DNA of 64,000 bases from Kapaibacterium sp044224925 (GCA_044224925.1 JBGAJM010000005.1:186001-250000), one strand, 5' to 3'; numbered from the stretch's first letter, positions 8,541-18,718 are shown. Numbers and translations are program-made. Notes: generated by a model from the sequence alone, not told the origin.

Positions 8541-10313
8541 TTATGCCCCTGCCTTGGCTGTGTAGTAGGAAAAGAGTTGCATGTCCCATGCGGCCGTTGG
8601 GCATCGCTCTGCGCAAAGGCCGCAGTGCAAGCACACGTCCTCGTCCTTCACCATCACGCGTGTGGTGGCAAGGGGAGCAGAGACCAAGAGGGACTGAGAG
8701 AGATTCGTTGCCGGGGCCTTGAGTCGCGTGCGCAGATCGGCCTCGTCGCCATTCGTGGTGAACGTGATGCACGATGTTGGACAGATGTCCACGCAGGCAT
8801 CGCATTCGATGCAGAGCTTTTCGGTGAAGACCGTTTGGATGTCGCAATTCAAACACCGCTCCGCTTCTTTCCACGCCGTTTCCTCGTCGAAGCCGAGCTC
8901 CACTTCCATCTTGCGATCGCAGAGCGTGAGCTTCTTATCGGCCTGTGGTACGACGAAGCGCTTGTCCACGGTGACGTAACTGTCGTAGCTCCACTCGTGA
9001 ATGCCCATCTTCTGACTGACGAGATTCACGGCCGGATGTGGACGTTCGCGCAATTCCTTGCTTGTGCAGAACAGATCGATGGAGATGGCCGCTTGGTGGG
9101 CCTGCGCAACGGCGGTGATGATGTTCTTCGGACCGAAGGCGGCGTCGCCACCGAAGAAGACCGTTGGAATGGTCGATTGATACGTAGTTGGATCCACCAC
9201 CGGCATGTCCCACTTGTCGAACTCCATACCAAGGTCACGTTCGATCCATGGGAAGGAGTTCTCCTGTCCGATGGCGATGAGCACATCGTCCGCGTCGACG
9301 CGAACATGTGGCTCTCCGGTTGATACGAGCGATCGCTTGCCGTTCTCGTCATACACGGCATGGACCTTGTCAAAGGTCATGCCCTTGAGCACGCCATCTT
9401 CGACAATGAAGGAGACAGGCACGTGATTGTCGAGGATCGGAATGTCCTCGTGCATGGCGTCTTCTTTCTCCCATGGCGAGGCCTTCATCTCGGCGAACGG
9501 ACTCCGCACGAGAACCTTGACCTCCTCGCCACCCAGCCGCCGTGCCGTTCGACAACAGTCCATGGCAGTGTTTCCGCCACCAAGCACGATCACGCGTTTG
9601 CCGATCTGCTTCGTGTGTTCGAAGGCAACGCTCTGCAACCAGTCGATACCGATGTGCACGTTCTTGGCCGCTTCATTCCGTCCGGGGATCTGCAGGTCAC
9701 GTCCACGCGGCGCACCCGTTCCCACGAATACTGCATCGTAGTCTTGTTCGAGCACGGAGCGCAGACTGTTCACATACGTGAGGAACTGCGTGTGAATGCC
9801 CATGTTGAGGATGTGGCCCACTTCTTCTTCGAGCACGGAGATCGGAAGTCGGAACGACGGGATCTGCGTGCGCATCATGCCGCCACCGGCAGGCTGTTCG
9901 TCGAAGAGATGGATCTCGTAACCAAGTGGGGCAAGGTCACGAGCAACGGTCAGGGAGGCAGGGCCACCACCGATGAGGGCGATCTTCTTTCCGTTTGGCG
10001 GAAAGGGTCCTTGCGGAATGTAGCTCGTGAGGTCGCCTTTGTGATCGGCGGCAACGCGCTTGAGGCGACAGATGGCCACGGGTTGTTCTTCCACACGCAC
10101 ACGTCGACATGCCGGCTCGCACGGTCGGTCACACGTACGTCCGAGCACACCGGGGAAGACGTTCGACTCCCAATTCACGATGTAGGCTTCGGTGTACTTG
10201 CCGGCAGCGATCAGGCGGATGTACTCGGGAACGGGAGTGTGGGCGGGACAGGCATACTGACAGTCCACGACCTTGTGATAGTATTCCGGGTCGTTTGTAT
10301 TCGTAGGCAGCAT
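8541..10313 (-). CDS. GltD-like FAD/NAD(P) oxidoreductase with ferredoxin domains
   Basis: A 590-residue iron-sulfur flavoprotein. The N-terminus has a GltD-type cluster region (CQYACP near residue 18, CDRPCEPAC at 61-69), an FAD Rossmann motif GGGPAS at 115-120 and a NAD(P)-binding motif VLGGGNTAMD at ~243-252. The C-terminus adds two bacterial-ferredoxin [4Fe-4S] motifs: CIECDACVDICP at ~501 and CLHCGLCAERCP at ~561. It is the first gene of the Kor operon. A plausible role is moving electrons between the Kor ferredoxin pool and NAD(P)H; that is inference from context. It is too long for a plain GltD (~450-480), because of the added ferredoxin domain. Confidence 0.88.
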   Translation of the reverse strand: MLPTNTNDPEYYHKVVDCQYACPAHTPVPEYIRLIAAGKYTEAYIVNWESNVFPGVLGRTCDRPCEPACRRVRVEEQPVAICRLKRVAADHKGDLTSYIPQGPFPPNGKKIALIGGGPASLTVARDLAPLGYEIHLFDEQPAGGGMMRTQIPSFRLPISVLEEEVGHILNMGIHTQFLTYVNSLRSVLEQDYDAVFVGTGAPRGRDLQIPGRNEAAKNVHIGIDWLQSVAFEHTKQIGKRVIVLGGGNTAMDCCRTARRLGGEEVKVLVRSPFAEMKASPWEKEDAMHEDIPILDNHVPVSFIVEDGVLKGMTFDKVHAVYDENGKRSLVSTGEPHVRVDADDVLIAIGQENSFPWIERDLGMEFDKWDMPVVDPTTYQSTIPTVFFGGDAAFGPKNIITAVAQAHQAAISIDLFCTSKELRERPHPAVNLVSQKMGIHEWSYDSYVTVDKRFVVPQADKKLTLCDRKMEVELGFDEETAWKEAERCLNCDIQTVFTEKLCIECDACVDICPTSCITFTTNGDEADLRTRLKAPATNLSQSLLVSAPLATTRVMVKDEDVCLHCGLCAERCPTAAWDMQLFSYYTAKAGA

Positions 10314-10486
10314 GTGCTAGACCTTGCGTGGTGTGCGAAGCTCGCAGCGAACGTCGTGCGAGGTTTCGGAGGCTAACATCCGCAATTTCTGACTCTCTTC
10401 AAAGGACGTCCGTCAGGGTGACGATTATCATTGGTCGACGCGGCCTAGGTGCACAAGTTGAGGCATCAATCAGAGAGAGGCTCACC

Positions 10487-12613
10487 ATGAAATCGCTCAT
10501 CCTACTTTTCGCGCTGGCACTTGAATTTGGTACGGTCCAGGCACAACGGTGGGTACCACTTGACGGACCGAATGGGGGAACATTCGATGAACTGACGGTG
10601 AGCACCGTGGACCCCAACATCATCGCCACTCGCATCATGTCGACAGAGAAGTTCTTCTATACCACGAACGGCGGAACAACGTGGCAGCCATTCGCCACTG
10701 TTCCGACGGGATGGACTGGCGGATTCTACGACCTACGCTTCGTGCCCGGCACCACACAAACACTGCAATTGATCGCCTACGGCGCACTGCACGAAACATC
10801 GAACTTCGGTGTGTCGTGGAAAAAGGTCTTCGACCTCCCCGCCACGTCACCCTTCAATAAGGTTCGAAAGGCACCCGGCACGACATCCACATGGCTTGCT
10901 TGGGGCAACGCACTTCCCGTGGTGCGCACCACGAACAACGGCGCACATTGGGATACGGTGATCGCAACACGTCCAAGCACGGTGGGCATTTCGCCGATCC
11001 TCATGTCGGAAGCGGCACCACGACGGATGTGGACGGCACTGCGCGATTCCATCTATGAGAGCATCGACACCGGTGCAACGTGGACGAAGATCACATACAC
11101 CGGAGTCCTTGGATATTCTATCTCGCTGAAGTGCGCAGACCTGACGGACAGTACGAGACTCTATGCCTACTTCCAAGGACGGATCGGCGTGTCGACGGAC
11201 TACGGACGCACATGGTCGGACCGAACCGGCAAGAACATTCTGACGACAACAGGCATTGAACAAGATCGCGAGACACCGAACATCATGTGGTCGTGGGGAA
11301 CGAACGTCCTGCGAAGCACGGACCGCGGCATGTCGTGGACCGTTGCCGACACGATGAATCCTGCACGGCTGAAGGCAGCCCTTGTTGGTCACATCCTCAC
11401 GCTGGCATGCTATGAAGGAGGCATCCTTCGCGGAACGGCCACCGGTGCACCATGGCAACGCATCGAGAATGGGCTGGCATTCTTGAGCGTGCGTCGGATC
11501 CATGCGGTCACGGATGCGCACTTCTACCTCGAAGGAACGAATGATGTGGTCGAGACCACGAATGGTGGCGAAACATGGTCATGGCTCACACCGGTGAAAT
11601 ACGAGCAGCCTTCCGGTGGTCGCGTGTATTCCTTCGATGTCTGCGATGCGTCAACGCAGAACATGGTCGGCGGTACGAACTCAGAGATCTATCACAGCAC
11701 CGATGCCGGTCGCACGTGGCTCGGTTCAAACCCACAACAGAACATTCCGATCTACACCGCCTCCTATCATCCCACCAATGCGAGCGATGTGGTGGTCGGC
11801 GGCATGTTCACGATCAAACGTTCCAGCAATGGAGGAGCATCGTGGACCACCATTCAAACTCCATCGTTCGGCTACATCAACGAGATCCGTCGTGCCACCG
11901 ATCCCATGCGCATGATCGCACTTGAGTCCGGAACGCTGTACACATCCTCCGATGGTGGTACAACATGGACGAAACGAGAAGGAAGTGGTTATCCTCCTAC
12001 GGTCTTGGCCGTCGACCCCACCGGACCTGCTGCGTTCTTTGGTAGCTCCTATAGCACTGTCTCGCGTTCCACCGACGGCGGGGCAACGTGGACGTCACAA
12101 TGGACGCTCACCGACCAGCCATCGGCACTGATCGTCGATCCGCATGCCACCGACAATATCTATGCGGCATCGACCACCGGTAGTCTGTTCCGGCTGCATC
12201 GTGGGAACAGTGTGGTGGACACGCTCTACGACTCGAACTACCCCAATGAACGGTTCGATGTGAACGCACTGCACATCAACGGCACAACGATCCTCGCCGC
12301 CGGTGACAAAGGCATTGCACGCTTCGATCCGACACCGGTCTCCGTGGCCACACAGCAGACAGCCGTGGGCGGCACCATCGTTGTCCCGAATCCGTGTACC
12401 GACCATGTGCACCTTGTGCTCGATGAATCGTTCACGGCATCGGTCTATGAGGTACGCGTCGAGATCTTCGACATGCTGGGTAACCTGATGATCGATGTGA
12501 TGACCGACCCGCGCGAGGCCATCGTCAACGTGTCCATCCTTCCACCCGGTGCCTATGCGCTTCGCGTCTCCGATGCACTGCGCATCTCCACCACGACACT
12601 TCAACGGCAATGA
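10487..12613 (+). CDS. T9SS-secreted BNR/sortilin-type beta-propeller protein
   Basis: A 708-residue protein from the ATG at 10487, which has AGAGAGG upstream and gives a clean signal peptide (MKSLILLFALALEFGTVQAQ). A longer frame from 10328 is unlikely. The body is built of repeated BNR/Asp-box blades (STDRGMSWT, TTNGGETWS, SSDGGTTWT, STDGGATWT), as in sortilin/Vps10 or YCF48-like propellers. The C-terminal ~85 residues are a T9SS sorting domain (VVPNPCTDHVHLVL...VEIFDMLGN...LPPGAYALRV). Probably a surface or extracellular protein; the ligand is unknown. It heads a run of co-directional exported proteins. Confidence 0.88.
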   Translation: MKSLILLFALALEFGTVQAQRWVPLDGPNGGTFDELTVSTVDPNIIATRIMSTEKFFYTTNGGTTWQPFATVPTGWTGGFYDLRFVPGTTQTLQLIAYGALHETSNFGVSWKKVFDLPATSPFNKVRKAPGTTSTWLAWGNALPVVRTTNNGAHWDTVIATRPSTVGISPILMSEAAPRRMWTALRDSIYESIDTGATWTKITYTGVLGYSISLKCADLTDSTRLYAYFQGRIGVSTDYGRTWSDRTGKNILTTTGIEQDRETPNIMWSWGTNVLRSTDRGMSWTVADTMNPARLKAALVGHILTLACYEGGILRGTATGAPWQRIENGLAFLSVRRIHAVTDAHFYLEGTNDVVETTNGGETWSWLTPVKYEQPSGGRVYSFDVCDASTQNMVGGTNSEIYHSTDAGRTWLGSNPQQNIPIYTASYHPTNASDVVVGGMFTIKRSSNGGASWTTIQTPSFGYINEIRRATDPMRMIALESGTLYTSSDGGTTWTKREGSGYPPTVLAVDPTGPAAFFGSSYSTVSRSTDGGATWTSQWTLTDQPSALIVDPHATDNIYAASTTGSLFRLHRGNSVVDTLYDSNYPNERFDVNALHINGTTILAAGDKGIARFDPTPVSVATQQTAVGGTIVVPNPCTDHVHLVLDESFTASVYEVRVEIFDMLGNLMIDVMTDPREAIVNVSILPPGAYALRVSDALRISTTTLQRQ

Positions 12614-12616
12614 TGT

Positions 12617-12645
12617 CGGATGTGTAACGATTTCGAGGACATCCG
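12617..12645. other. Stem-loop between two T9SS cargo genes
   Basis: CGGATGT and ACATCCG form 7-base arms around a 15-base loop, starting 4 bases after the stop of the propeller gene. There is no following T-run, so this is not a standard terminator. It could be a processing or attenuation structure, or chance. Confidence 0.3.
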
Positions 12646-12657
12646 TCTTGAGAACAT

Positions 12658-15600
12658 GTGAAGAGAGTTAAACCCCTCATTCTATACCTTTCACTCCTGG
12701 TCGCCGTGGCTCAACCCCCTCCGGCGACCGGGATGTTTATGGAGTCCGGCAGCACCTATGTAGGTGGTGCTGCGGCCGAGCGCCCGCCCTTTGCGGCCAC
12801 GCTTCCCAATGGCAATACCGTGATGGCCTTCACCACGTCGTCCGCCGCTCTTGCCACCACAGCGGGAGCCTACATGGCAGGGCGACAAGGTGGCAGGGAC
12901 GGCTACGTCGAGATCCGCACGCCACAGGGCACACTCGTAGCGGCCACCTATGTTGGCACATCCGACGACGATGACGTTCGCTCGATGTGCGTTACTGCCG
13001 ATGGATCCGTGGTCGTGGCCTATGCCTCGCAAAAGAGAACCGTCACCACGACCACCATTGCGCTCAGCGGTCCTGCAGAAGAATTCTCCGTCATCCTTCG
13101 CCTCCCTGTCACCCTGGGCCCACCAACCTCGTCGGTGCAGTTCGAAAGCGCAAAGCCCATCGACATGGCGTCGATCACAGAACGGGCCAACGGGGAAGTG
13201 TGGTTCGCGGGGACCACCGAAGACGATCAACTTTCGGTGACGCTGACCGCGGCCCGATCGACAATTGCAGGGGACCGCGATTGCTACGTTCTTGGAATTG
13301 ACGCCAACCTCGCCACCATTCAGTATGCCTCCTACCTTGGCTCCAAGGAGAAGGATGCCGCTGTGTCGATCCTTGGTCGTGCCGATCGGTCCATGATCGT
13401 GGTGTGGAAAACCCGAAGCGATGACGAGGTGCCCACATCGCACGTCACGCGATTGCTCGAGACCGGTGCCGCCGAGTGGACCGCAACCCTGCGGGGAACC
13501 GACACGGTGGACGTGCTCTGCGCGACCCTTGCCACATCGCAAGACGTGATCATTGGTGGTCGCACCACGTCCGACACGCTCCCCTTAGCGCACACAGGTC
13601 ATCGCACGACGGCCCTTGGTGGGGGCGACGGATTCCTGTCCGTGATCGCCCCCGACGGCACCATCCGCTCCTCAACGTTTGTGGGCACGGAAGCGTCGGA
13701 TCGGGTAACGTCCGTGGGGACCATGGGCGACGGAAGGGTGATCGCCGGACTGGCAACGACCGGCAATTTCTCGGTCAGTGCCGACGCTTGGCAGTCGACA
13801 AACCATGGCTCCGACGACATCCTTGCCTGCGTCTTCGATCCAACGTTATCCACACTGCAATTCACATCGTTTGCGGGAGGGAGCGGGGTGGACGTGGCGG
13901 CAAGGATCGACGTGGACTCGGTCGACACGTTCACCATGATACTGTGGACAACCTCGCCGGACCTGGACATGCCCGCCACGGCCGCACGTCGAGATCCACC
14001 CGCGAGCGAGCTTCCCGACAATGCCATTCTGCGCTCGAAACCACGTGATACGATCTCGGTAAGTCCGTTGATTGTCAATATGGATACAGTGACCGTTGGC
14101 GACTCTGCTCGACGCACGTTCCACATCCGAAACCACGGTCTTTTCCACACGGTGCACGTGCTCTCGATATCCACACTCCACAGTGGAGAACAGGTCTCGC
14201 TAGCTCCGGCGGCACCATGGCCACTCGGTCCGCAGGGCGATTCGGTGGTGCATGTTGTCTGGCGACCGCGAACAGCGGGTGTATTGACGGACACCATTGT
14301 GGAAAACGTCGACGGTCGACGCTTCAACGTCGTTCTTCACGGCGTCGCCATCGATTCCACCCTTCCGCCACCTCCGCCAAAGCCGCGGATCGCCATGGAA
14401 GATGTCACGTTGGATTCCATTCGCGTGGGCGACAGCGTCCATTCGCCCGTGCTGATCGAGCTCCTTCGTGGTTCGAACGTCGCCATCGATAGTGCACATG
14501 TGGTGACGGATACCTTGAAGTGTAGTATCGTTTCGTTTCCGCAAGTGATTGAAAACAAACAGTCGTATGCCGATGTGCTCGTGCGAGCTAGGCGTATCGG
14601 CGCCGACTCGGCCACGGTGCAATGTTGGTATGCGGACACCACGGCGACGGCTGTGATCCGATGGGTCGGCAAAGATTCGACGGTGATCTCACCGCTTGAC
14701 ATTCGCATTCTTCCGCCGTTATCCACATCGTGCATTGTGGATAACCTCGACACGATCCGCCTACCAATTCGCAACGTAGGGACGCGGATGACGGAGGTGA
14801 CCGTGGAAATTCGGGACGTGCAAACCGACCCACATTGGATCCTGGGACCCATCATCGGTCCAACGGTCCACTTCCTCGATCCGGGCGCTACAGACACGAT
14901 CTCGTATGCAATTCTGGCATCCGAGCTCGGAGACCATGGTGTAGAGTGTCGTGTTACGTCGAACGGTCAGACGTGGAAAGCCGGTCACGTCATCCGCTCC
15001 CGCCATGCCCAACCTCCGCCCGTTGCCGTCAGCGTGGACTTCGATCGCGTGGAGATCGGACGCGATACCATCGTCGCCGCTGTGCTATTGAACCCGGCAA
15101 CCGTGTCGGTCCGCCTAGATAGCGTGCGCTTGCAGGCGGCGCATGTGCAACTGGTGCAACCCTTCACGTCGCGTCGTCTTGCGTCGGGCGCTTCGGACTC
15201 CGTCCTGCTCCGCTTCTCGCCAACCGATACACTGGCCATGTCGGGCACGCTCACCTGGTGGTCGAGCACGACGGCCATTGCCACCACGCAACTCAAGGGA
15301 AGGGGACGCACCGGTCCACCGCCCGACACCTCCCATGCAGACATCACCCTTCGTGCCGATCCGCCGGACTCACTGTCCATCGCAACACCAACGATGGTGC
15401 GCATGGTCATCCGCAACGTCGGCTCCGCCTCGGCAACCGTGCAGGCCATGATCGTCTCGGCAACGAAGGCCAACGTGTCCCTTGCCACCCCTCCGCCCTA
15501 CGGTGTCGTGCTCCCGGGCGATTCCGTCGAATGCATGGTGCAGGTCGAGGCGCTGACGGAGGACGACGTCACGCTCCGAGCCGAAGCACAGGCCGTGGAG

Positions 15601-16347
15601 GACACGGCCATCGTCGTCGTCACCATACCCGTGCGACGCAAGCCGGACACACCGGCGGTATCGGATCCCGTGCGCCTTGCATGCAACAGTGTCCCCGTCC
15701 ATCTCAAGATCGGTGAGGCGCGAGTGCTGCCCATCCAGCTTGCCATCGGTCATACATGGCTCACGGAACGCAACGTCACCGACGTGCAAATGCGCATCGC
15801 CTATCGCAACACCGTGGTCGCCCTCGATTCCTCCAACCGCTCCGATGTGGTGCTCGGCACCACACGCACCACCTTGCGCAAGAGCGCACTGCCGACGGAC
15901 ACCACACTTGCCGCCACGCTCATGTTCACGGGATGTCTGGGCGATCACGACACGAGCACCGTTGTCGTTGACGAGATCGAATTCTATGCAGGTCCAACGC
16001 GCATCTACCGTGCCGACACGACATTGACGGCCACGTTCGTGATCGACGATGCATGGAGTGGCGGACCTCGATACGTGCAACTCGACACGTCGCAAGCGGC
16101 AGTGGTGATCACACCAAGTCCTTCGTCGTTGCCACTGCAGGTGCGATTGTACCATGCAGACCAAGGCGGAGTGTTGGACGTGTACGACAACACGGGTAAT
16201 TTGACCAGCTCATGGACCATTGCACCAACCTTACCGGCGGCCGTCGTCAGCGTGACCATTCCCGTTGGCCTGGCATCCGGTACCTATACGGCCGTCTTTC
16301 ACACCGGCACGTCAACGGCCGTGCAGCGCTTCATCGTTGTGCACTGA
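12658..16347 (+). CDS. Large T9SS-secreted protein with SBBP-like propeller and Ig-like repeats
   Basis: A 1229-residue exported protein starting at GTG 12658; the ATG two bases earlier is out of frame. The signal peptide is MKRVKPLILYLSLLVAVAQ. Residues ~30-460 contain SBBP-type propeller repeats (TYVGTSDDDDVRSMC, ASYLGSKEKDAAVS, STFVGTEASDRVTSV, FTSFAGGSGVDVAARI). From ~470 to ~1100 there are repeated immunoglobulin-like modules of the choice-of-anchor D/ASH type, which in other proteins mediate stalk-like surface structures. The end is a weak T9SS sorting domain (VVITPSPSSLPLQVRLY...GTYTAVFHTGTS...FIVV). No enzyme motif is seen. Confidence 0.85.
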   Translation: MKRVKPLILYLSLLVAVAQPPPATGMFMESGSTYVGGAAAERPPFAATLPNGNTVMAFTTSSAALATTAGAYMAGRQGGRDGYVEIRTPQGTLVAATYVGTSDDDDVRSMCVTADGSVVVAYASQKRTVTTTTIALSGPAEEFSVILRLPVTLGPPTSSVQFESAKPIDMASITERANGEVWFAGTTEDDQLSVTLTAARSTIAGDRDCYVLGIDANLATIQYASYLGSKEKDAAVSILGRADRSMIVVWKTRSDDEVPTSHVTRLLETGAAEWTATLRGTDTVDVLCATLATSQDVIIGGRTTSDTLPLAHTGHRTTALGGGDGFLSVIAPDGTIRSSTFVGTEASDRVTSVGTMGDGRVIAGLATTGNFSVSADAWQSTNHGSDDILACVFDPTLSTLQFTSFAGGSGVDVAARIDVDSVDTFTMILWTTSPDLDMPATAARRDPPASELPDNAILRSKPRDTISVSPLIVNMDTVTVGDSARRTFHIRNHGLFHTVHVLSISTLHSGEQVSLAPAAPWPLGPQGDSVVHVVWRPRTAGVLTDTIVENVDGRRFNVVLHGVAIDSTLPPPPPKPRIAMEDVTLDSIRVGDSVHSPVLIELLRGSNVAIDSAHVVTDTLKCSIVSFPQVIENKQSYADVLVRARRIGADSATVQCWYADTTATAVIRWVGKDSTVISPLDIRILPPLSTSCIVDNLDTIRLPIRNVGTRMTEVTVEIRDVQTDPHWILGPIIGPTVHFLDPGATDTISYAILASELGDHGVECRVTSNGQTWKAGHVIRSRHAQPPPVAVSVDFDRVEIGRDTIVAAVLLNPATVSVRLDSVRLQAAHVQLVQPFTSRRLASGASDSVLLRFSPTDTLAMSGTLTWWSSTTAIATTQLKGRGRTGPPPDTSHADITLRADPPDSLSIATPTMVRMVIRNVGSASATVQAMIVSATKANVSLATPPPYGVVLPGDSVECMVQVEALTEDDVTLRAEAQAVEDTAIVVVTIPVRRKPDTPAVSDPVRLACNSVPVHLKIGEARVLPIQLAIGHTWLTERNVTDVQMRIAYRNTVVALDSSNRSDVVLGTTRTTLRKSALPTDTTLAATLMFTGCLGDHDTSTVVVDEIEFYAGPTRIYRADTTLTATFVIDDAWSGGPRYVQLDTSQAAVVITPSPSSLPLQVRLYHADQGGVLDVYDNTGNLTSSWTIAPTLPAAVVSVTIPVGLASGTYTAVFHTGTSTAVQRFIVVH

Positions 16348-16352
16348 TCGGC

Positions 16353-17573
16353 GTGCTCCTGTTGTGGTGCACATCGGTCCACGCGCAGCCGCTCTGGCTG
16401 GGCGTACAGGCCCGTGTGGGCGGCATGTTGCAGTTACCTTCCTTTTCGGAATTGCCCGGATATCCAAGTGCTGGTGTCACGTTCTCACCGTCTGTCGGAT
16501 GGCAGGGTGCAGTAGGGTTGGAGGGAGGCATGGTCCTCGATCCGACGTGGACGCTTGTGGGCGGCCTTGGTGTGATGCATACCACGTCGTCCATTCGCGC
16601 CAATGAATCCACCACATTGTCCATTGATGGCGATGTGGTGCCGGCCACCATCGAGCATACGATCGCCTTGCAGTACACGGCCATCGATGCATCGCTGTCG
16701 GCATTGTTCAGCACACGATCGGCACGATTCCGCGTGGGCGTGATCGCACGTGCGGCATTGCAACCGAGCGTCACGCAATCGCAGCGGATCCTCGATCCGC
16801 CGGGTGTGCAGTTCCCGCCATCTACCGATCGCTCCGGTCAACTACCCGGAAGCAAGACGATCGTGCCGATGATCGAGCTCGGTGTGGAATCGAATGGAAC
16901 ATCGGTGGGCGCCTTCATGCTCGAGCCGAATGTGCGCATCGAGATACCGCTCACGTCGATCTCGACCGATGTATCATGGACGATGGTGGGATTGAGTGTT
17001 GGCGTGCGTCTGCGCACGTCGACCGCGTCCTCGCCGCCTCTCCTCCCTGACACCACCATCCCGGCTGCTCCGCCGTTCATTCCTCCGGTCCCATCTCCAC
17101 CAACGTTCACGCAACGAATGATAAGCGACACGTCGACGATCGTGGCCGCCTATGGTGAAACGCCGAGCATCACGTTGGCACGACAGACCACCGACACCGT
17201 CGGCACGGTGATCACGGTGCACCAATACTTCGTGCGATCCATTGCGCCGCCGCCACCGGTGGTGACGTTGACGGTGCGAACGACCGTGCTGCGCACAGAT
17301 CCGGTGATCGTGCGCTTTGCGCCAACAGTGGGGTCTGATGTTGCGGTCCGTTCGTGGACCATTGAGATCTCGTTCCCGAATGTGCCCGATGCACCCATGG
17401 AGATCATTCAAGGTACGGGAGCGGTTCCCGCACAGATCGATCACGAGATCAAGGGCATTGTCGGTCGCACGAAGAAGCAACGTCGCCTATGCACCTATCG
17501 TCTGATCGTGCAGACCATCGACGGAAGTACCACGGCCACGTCGCCCGGAGAGATCGTCTTAACGGGACGGTAG
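16353..17573 (+). CDS. Probable outer-membrane beta-barrel protein with Pro-rich C-terminal domain
   Basis: The frame is open from an ATG at 16212, but that would overlap the upstream gene by 136 bases and put 47 residues before the signal peptide. The GTG at 16353, 5 bases after the upstream stop, fits the arrangement better (406 residues), though it leaves a short signal peptide (VLLLWCTSVHAQ); the start is uncertain. Residues ~10-230 have alternating strands rich in Gly and aromatics (LGVQARVGGMLQ, GWQGAVGLEGGMV, FRVGVIARAAL, TMVGLSVGVRLRT), typical of an outer-membrane barrel. A Pro-rich linker (~235-265) leads to a soluble beta domain. Its neighbours suggest a partner of the exported proteins upstream. 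Confidence 0.75.
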   Translation: MLLLWCTSVHAQPLWLGVQARVGGMLQLPSFSELPGYPSAGVTFSPSVGWQGAVGLEGGMVLDPTWTLVGGLGVMHTTSSIRANESTTLSIDGDVVPATIEHTIALQYTAIDASLSALFSTRSARFRVGVIARAALQPSVTQSQRILDPPGVQFPPSTDRSGQLPGSKTIVPMIELGVESNGTSVGAFMLEPNVRIEIPLTSISTDVSWTMVGLSVGVRLRTSTASSPPLLPDTTIPAAPPFIPPVPSPPTFTQRMISDTSTIVAAYGETPSITLARQTTDTVGTVITVHQYFVRSIAPPPPVVTLTVRTTVLRTDPVIVRFAPTVGSDVAVRSWTIEISFPNVPDAPMEIIQGTGAVPAQIDHEIKGIVGRTKKQRRLCTYRLIVQTIDGSTTATSPGEIVLTGR

Positions 17574-18161
17574 GGAAGTCTGTTCACGACGGATCTTGTC
17601 GAGCAGATCATCCAGCTTCATTTGATTCGCAAGGTGTTCCGCCTCTGCCAAAGCGCGTCGCGCTGCTTCTACCTGACCGGCACGGTGCCGAAGCACGCCG
17701 ATCGTATACCACATCGTTGGCGTTTGATGGACGTCGGATGTGTTCGACACAACACCTTGCAACGAATCCGCACGTTCGATGAGGGCGGCGCTATTCGATG
17801 TGGACGTGGCCGAGACATGGGTGGCAAAGCGTTCAGTGGTCGGAGCACTTGCCGTTGGTACGGATGCAGGTGCGGGTGATGGTGCGACCATTGGCGTTGT
17901 GATGGATGATCGAGGAGTGGTCGTCGCCACAGCAACCTCGGGCGCCTGCTGTGTGAACACCGACCATACCACACCGGTTGTGATCAACAGTCCGATGGCC
18001 AGGCCAATGGTGCCGGGACGTTTCCATGGTGCGGACGTCCTGCGGACGTGTTGTTCTGCGCGAGCAACGAGGGATGTCTCGCTCTCGTCGAAGAAACGAT
18101 CAAGTTCGTCGTCTTGCACGATGTCGTTCCAAAGTTGTTCGTCGGGATGGCGTTTGCTCAT
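17559..18161 (-). CDS. Putative anti-sigma factor-like single-pass membrane protein
   Basis: A 200-residue protein: an acidic cytoplasmic N-terminus (residues 1-45, DDELDRFFDESETSLVARAEQHV), one transmembrane helix (about 52-68, GLAIGLLITTGVVWSVF), a Pro/Ser/Thr-rich linker, and a helical C-terminus with TPR-like character (TIGVLRHRAGQVEAARRALAEAEHLANQ). Its start overlaps the sigma factor stop by ATGA, so the two are translationally coupled. Position and topology suggest it holds or senses for the sigma factor, but I see no classic zinc anti-sigma motif. It overlaps the convergent gene by 15 bases. Confidence 0.7.
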   Translation of the reverse strand: MSKRHPDEQLWNDIVQDDELDRFFDESETSLVARAEQHVRRTSAPWKRPGTIGLAIGLLITTGVVWSVFTQQAPEVAVATTTPRSSITTPMVAPSPAPASVPTASAPTTERFATHVSATSTSNSAALIERADSLQGVVSNTSDVHQTPTMWYTIGVLRHRAGQVEAARRALAEAEHLANQMKLDDLLDKIRREQTSLPSR

Positions 18162-18718
18162 ATCATGACCTCCGAAGACAGTGGCATCAGCAGCGTGCGG
18201 AGTGCCTGCTTGGCCCGTGTCACTCTCACCTTGGCAAGCGAGAGAGAAATGTTCAATCGATCTGCGATCTCTTCGAAGGAGAGATCGTCGTAGTACCGGA
18301 GTTGGATCGCCTGTTGAAACTCCGGCGTGAGTTGTTTGAGTGCGGTGTGGAGTGCATTCGAGAGAAGAACATCAGCGCCGGTCCGATCGCTCTCGTCCGC
18401 GAGTTCGGGGGGATCGGCAATGCCACGACCAGCACGTGATGGTGCCTCTTTTGTCCAAGCCTTCATCGCAGCGTTCCGAGCGATCGTATACATCCATGCG
18501 CGAAACGTTCCGTAGGTGAACTGACGTCGATGTTCGAAGATCTCGGCGAACACGGTCTGGAACACATCCTTGGCCACTTCATCGTTGCGAACGATCTGCA
18601 GAATGTATGCATACATCGTACGCTTATAGCGCTGATACAGCACCCGATAGGCCTCGATCTCGTCGGCCTTCAAGCGCTCCATCAACTCTTCGTCGGTGAG
18701 TGCATCCAATGACGTCAT
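18158..18718 (-). CDS. ECF-type RNA polymerase sigma factor
   Basis: A 186-residue sigma-70 family protein from the ATG at 18718; a longer frame to 18838 lacks sigma homology. Region 2 is at about 15-90 (YKRTMYAYILQIVRNDEVAKDVFQ..., then RAWMYTIARNAAM) and region 4 at about 125-180 (LTPEFQQAIQLRYYDDLSFEEIADRL...AKVRVTRAKQALR), the helix-turn-helix for -35 recognition. It is coupled to a single-pass membrane protein and diverges from a T9SS cargo gene pair with CxxCH motifs. ECF factors next to T9SS genes are known to regulate them (SigP in Porphyromonas), so a surface-stress role is plausible. Confidence 0.9.
   Translation of the reverse strand: MTSLDALTDEELMERLKADEIEAYRVLYQRYKRTMYAYILQIVRNDEVAKDVFQTVFAEIFEHRRQFTYGTFRAWMYTIARNAAMKAWTKEAPSRAGRGIADPPELADESDRTGADVLLSNALHTALKQLTPEFQQAIQLRYYDDLSFEEIADRLNISLSLAKVRVTRAKQALRTLLMPLSSEVMI

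Noticed and set aside
6699..10376. Long plus-strand open frames over the Kor operon
   Set aside because: They lie opposite the korB, korA and GltD-like genes and show no family motif; they are antisense shadows of GC-rich coding DNA.
12691..15488. Long minus-strand open frames across the 12658-16347 gene
   Set aside because: They contain no recognisable domain, signal or start context and mirror a clear T9SS cargo gene.
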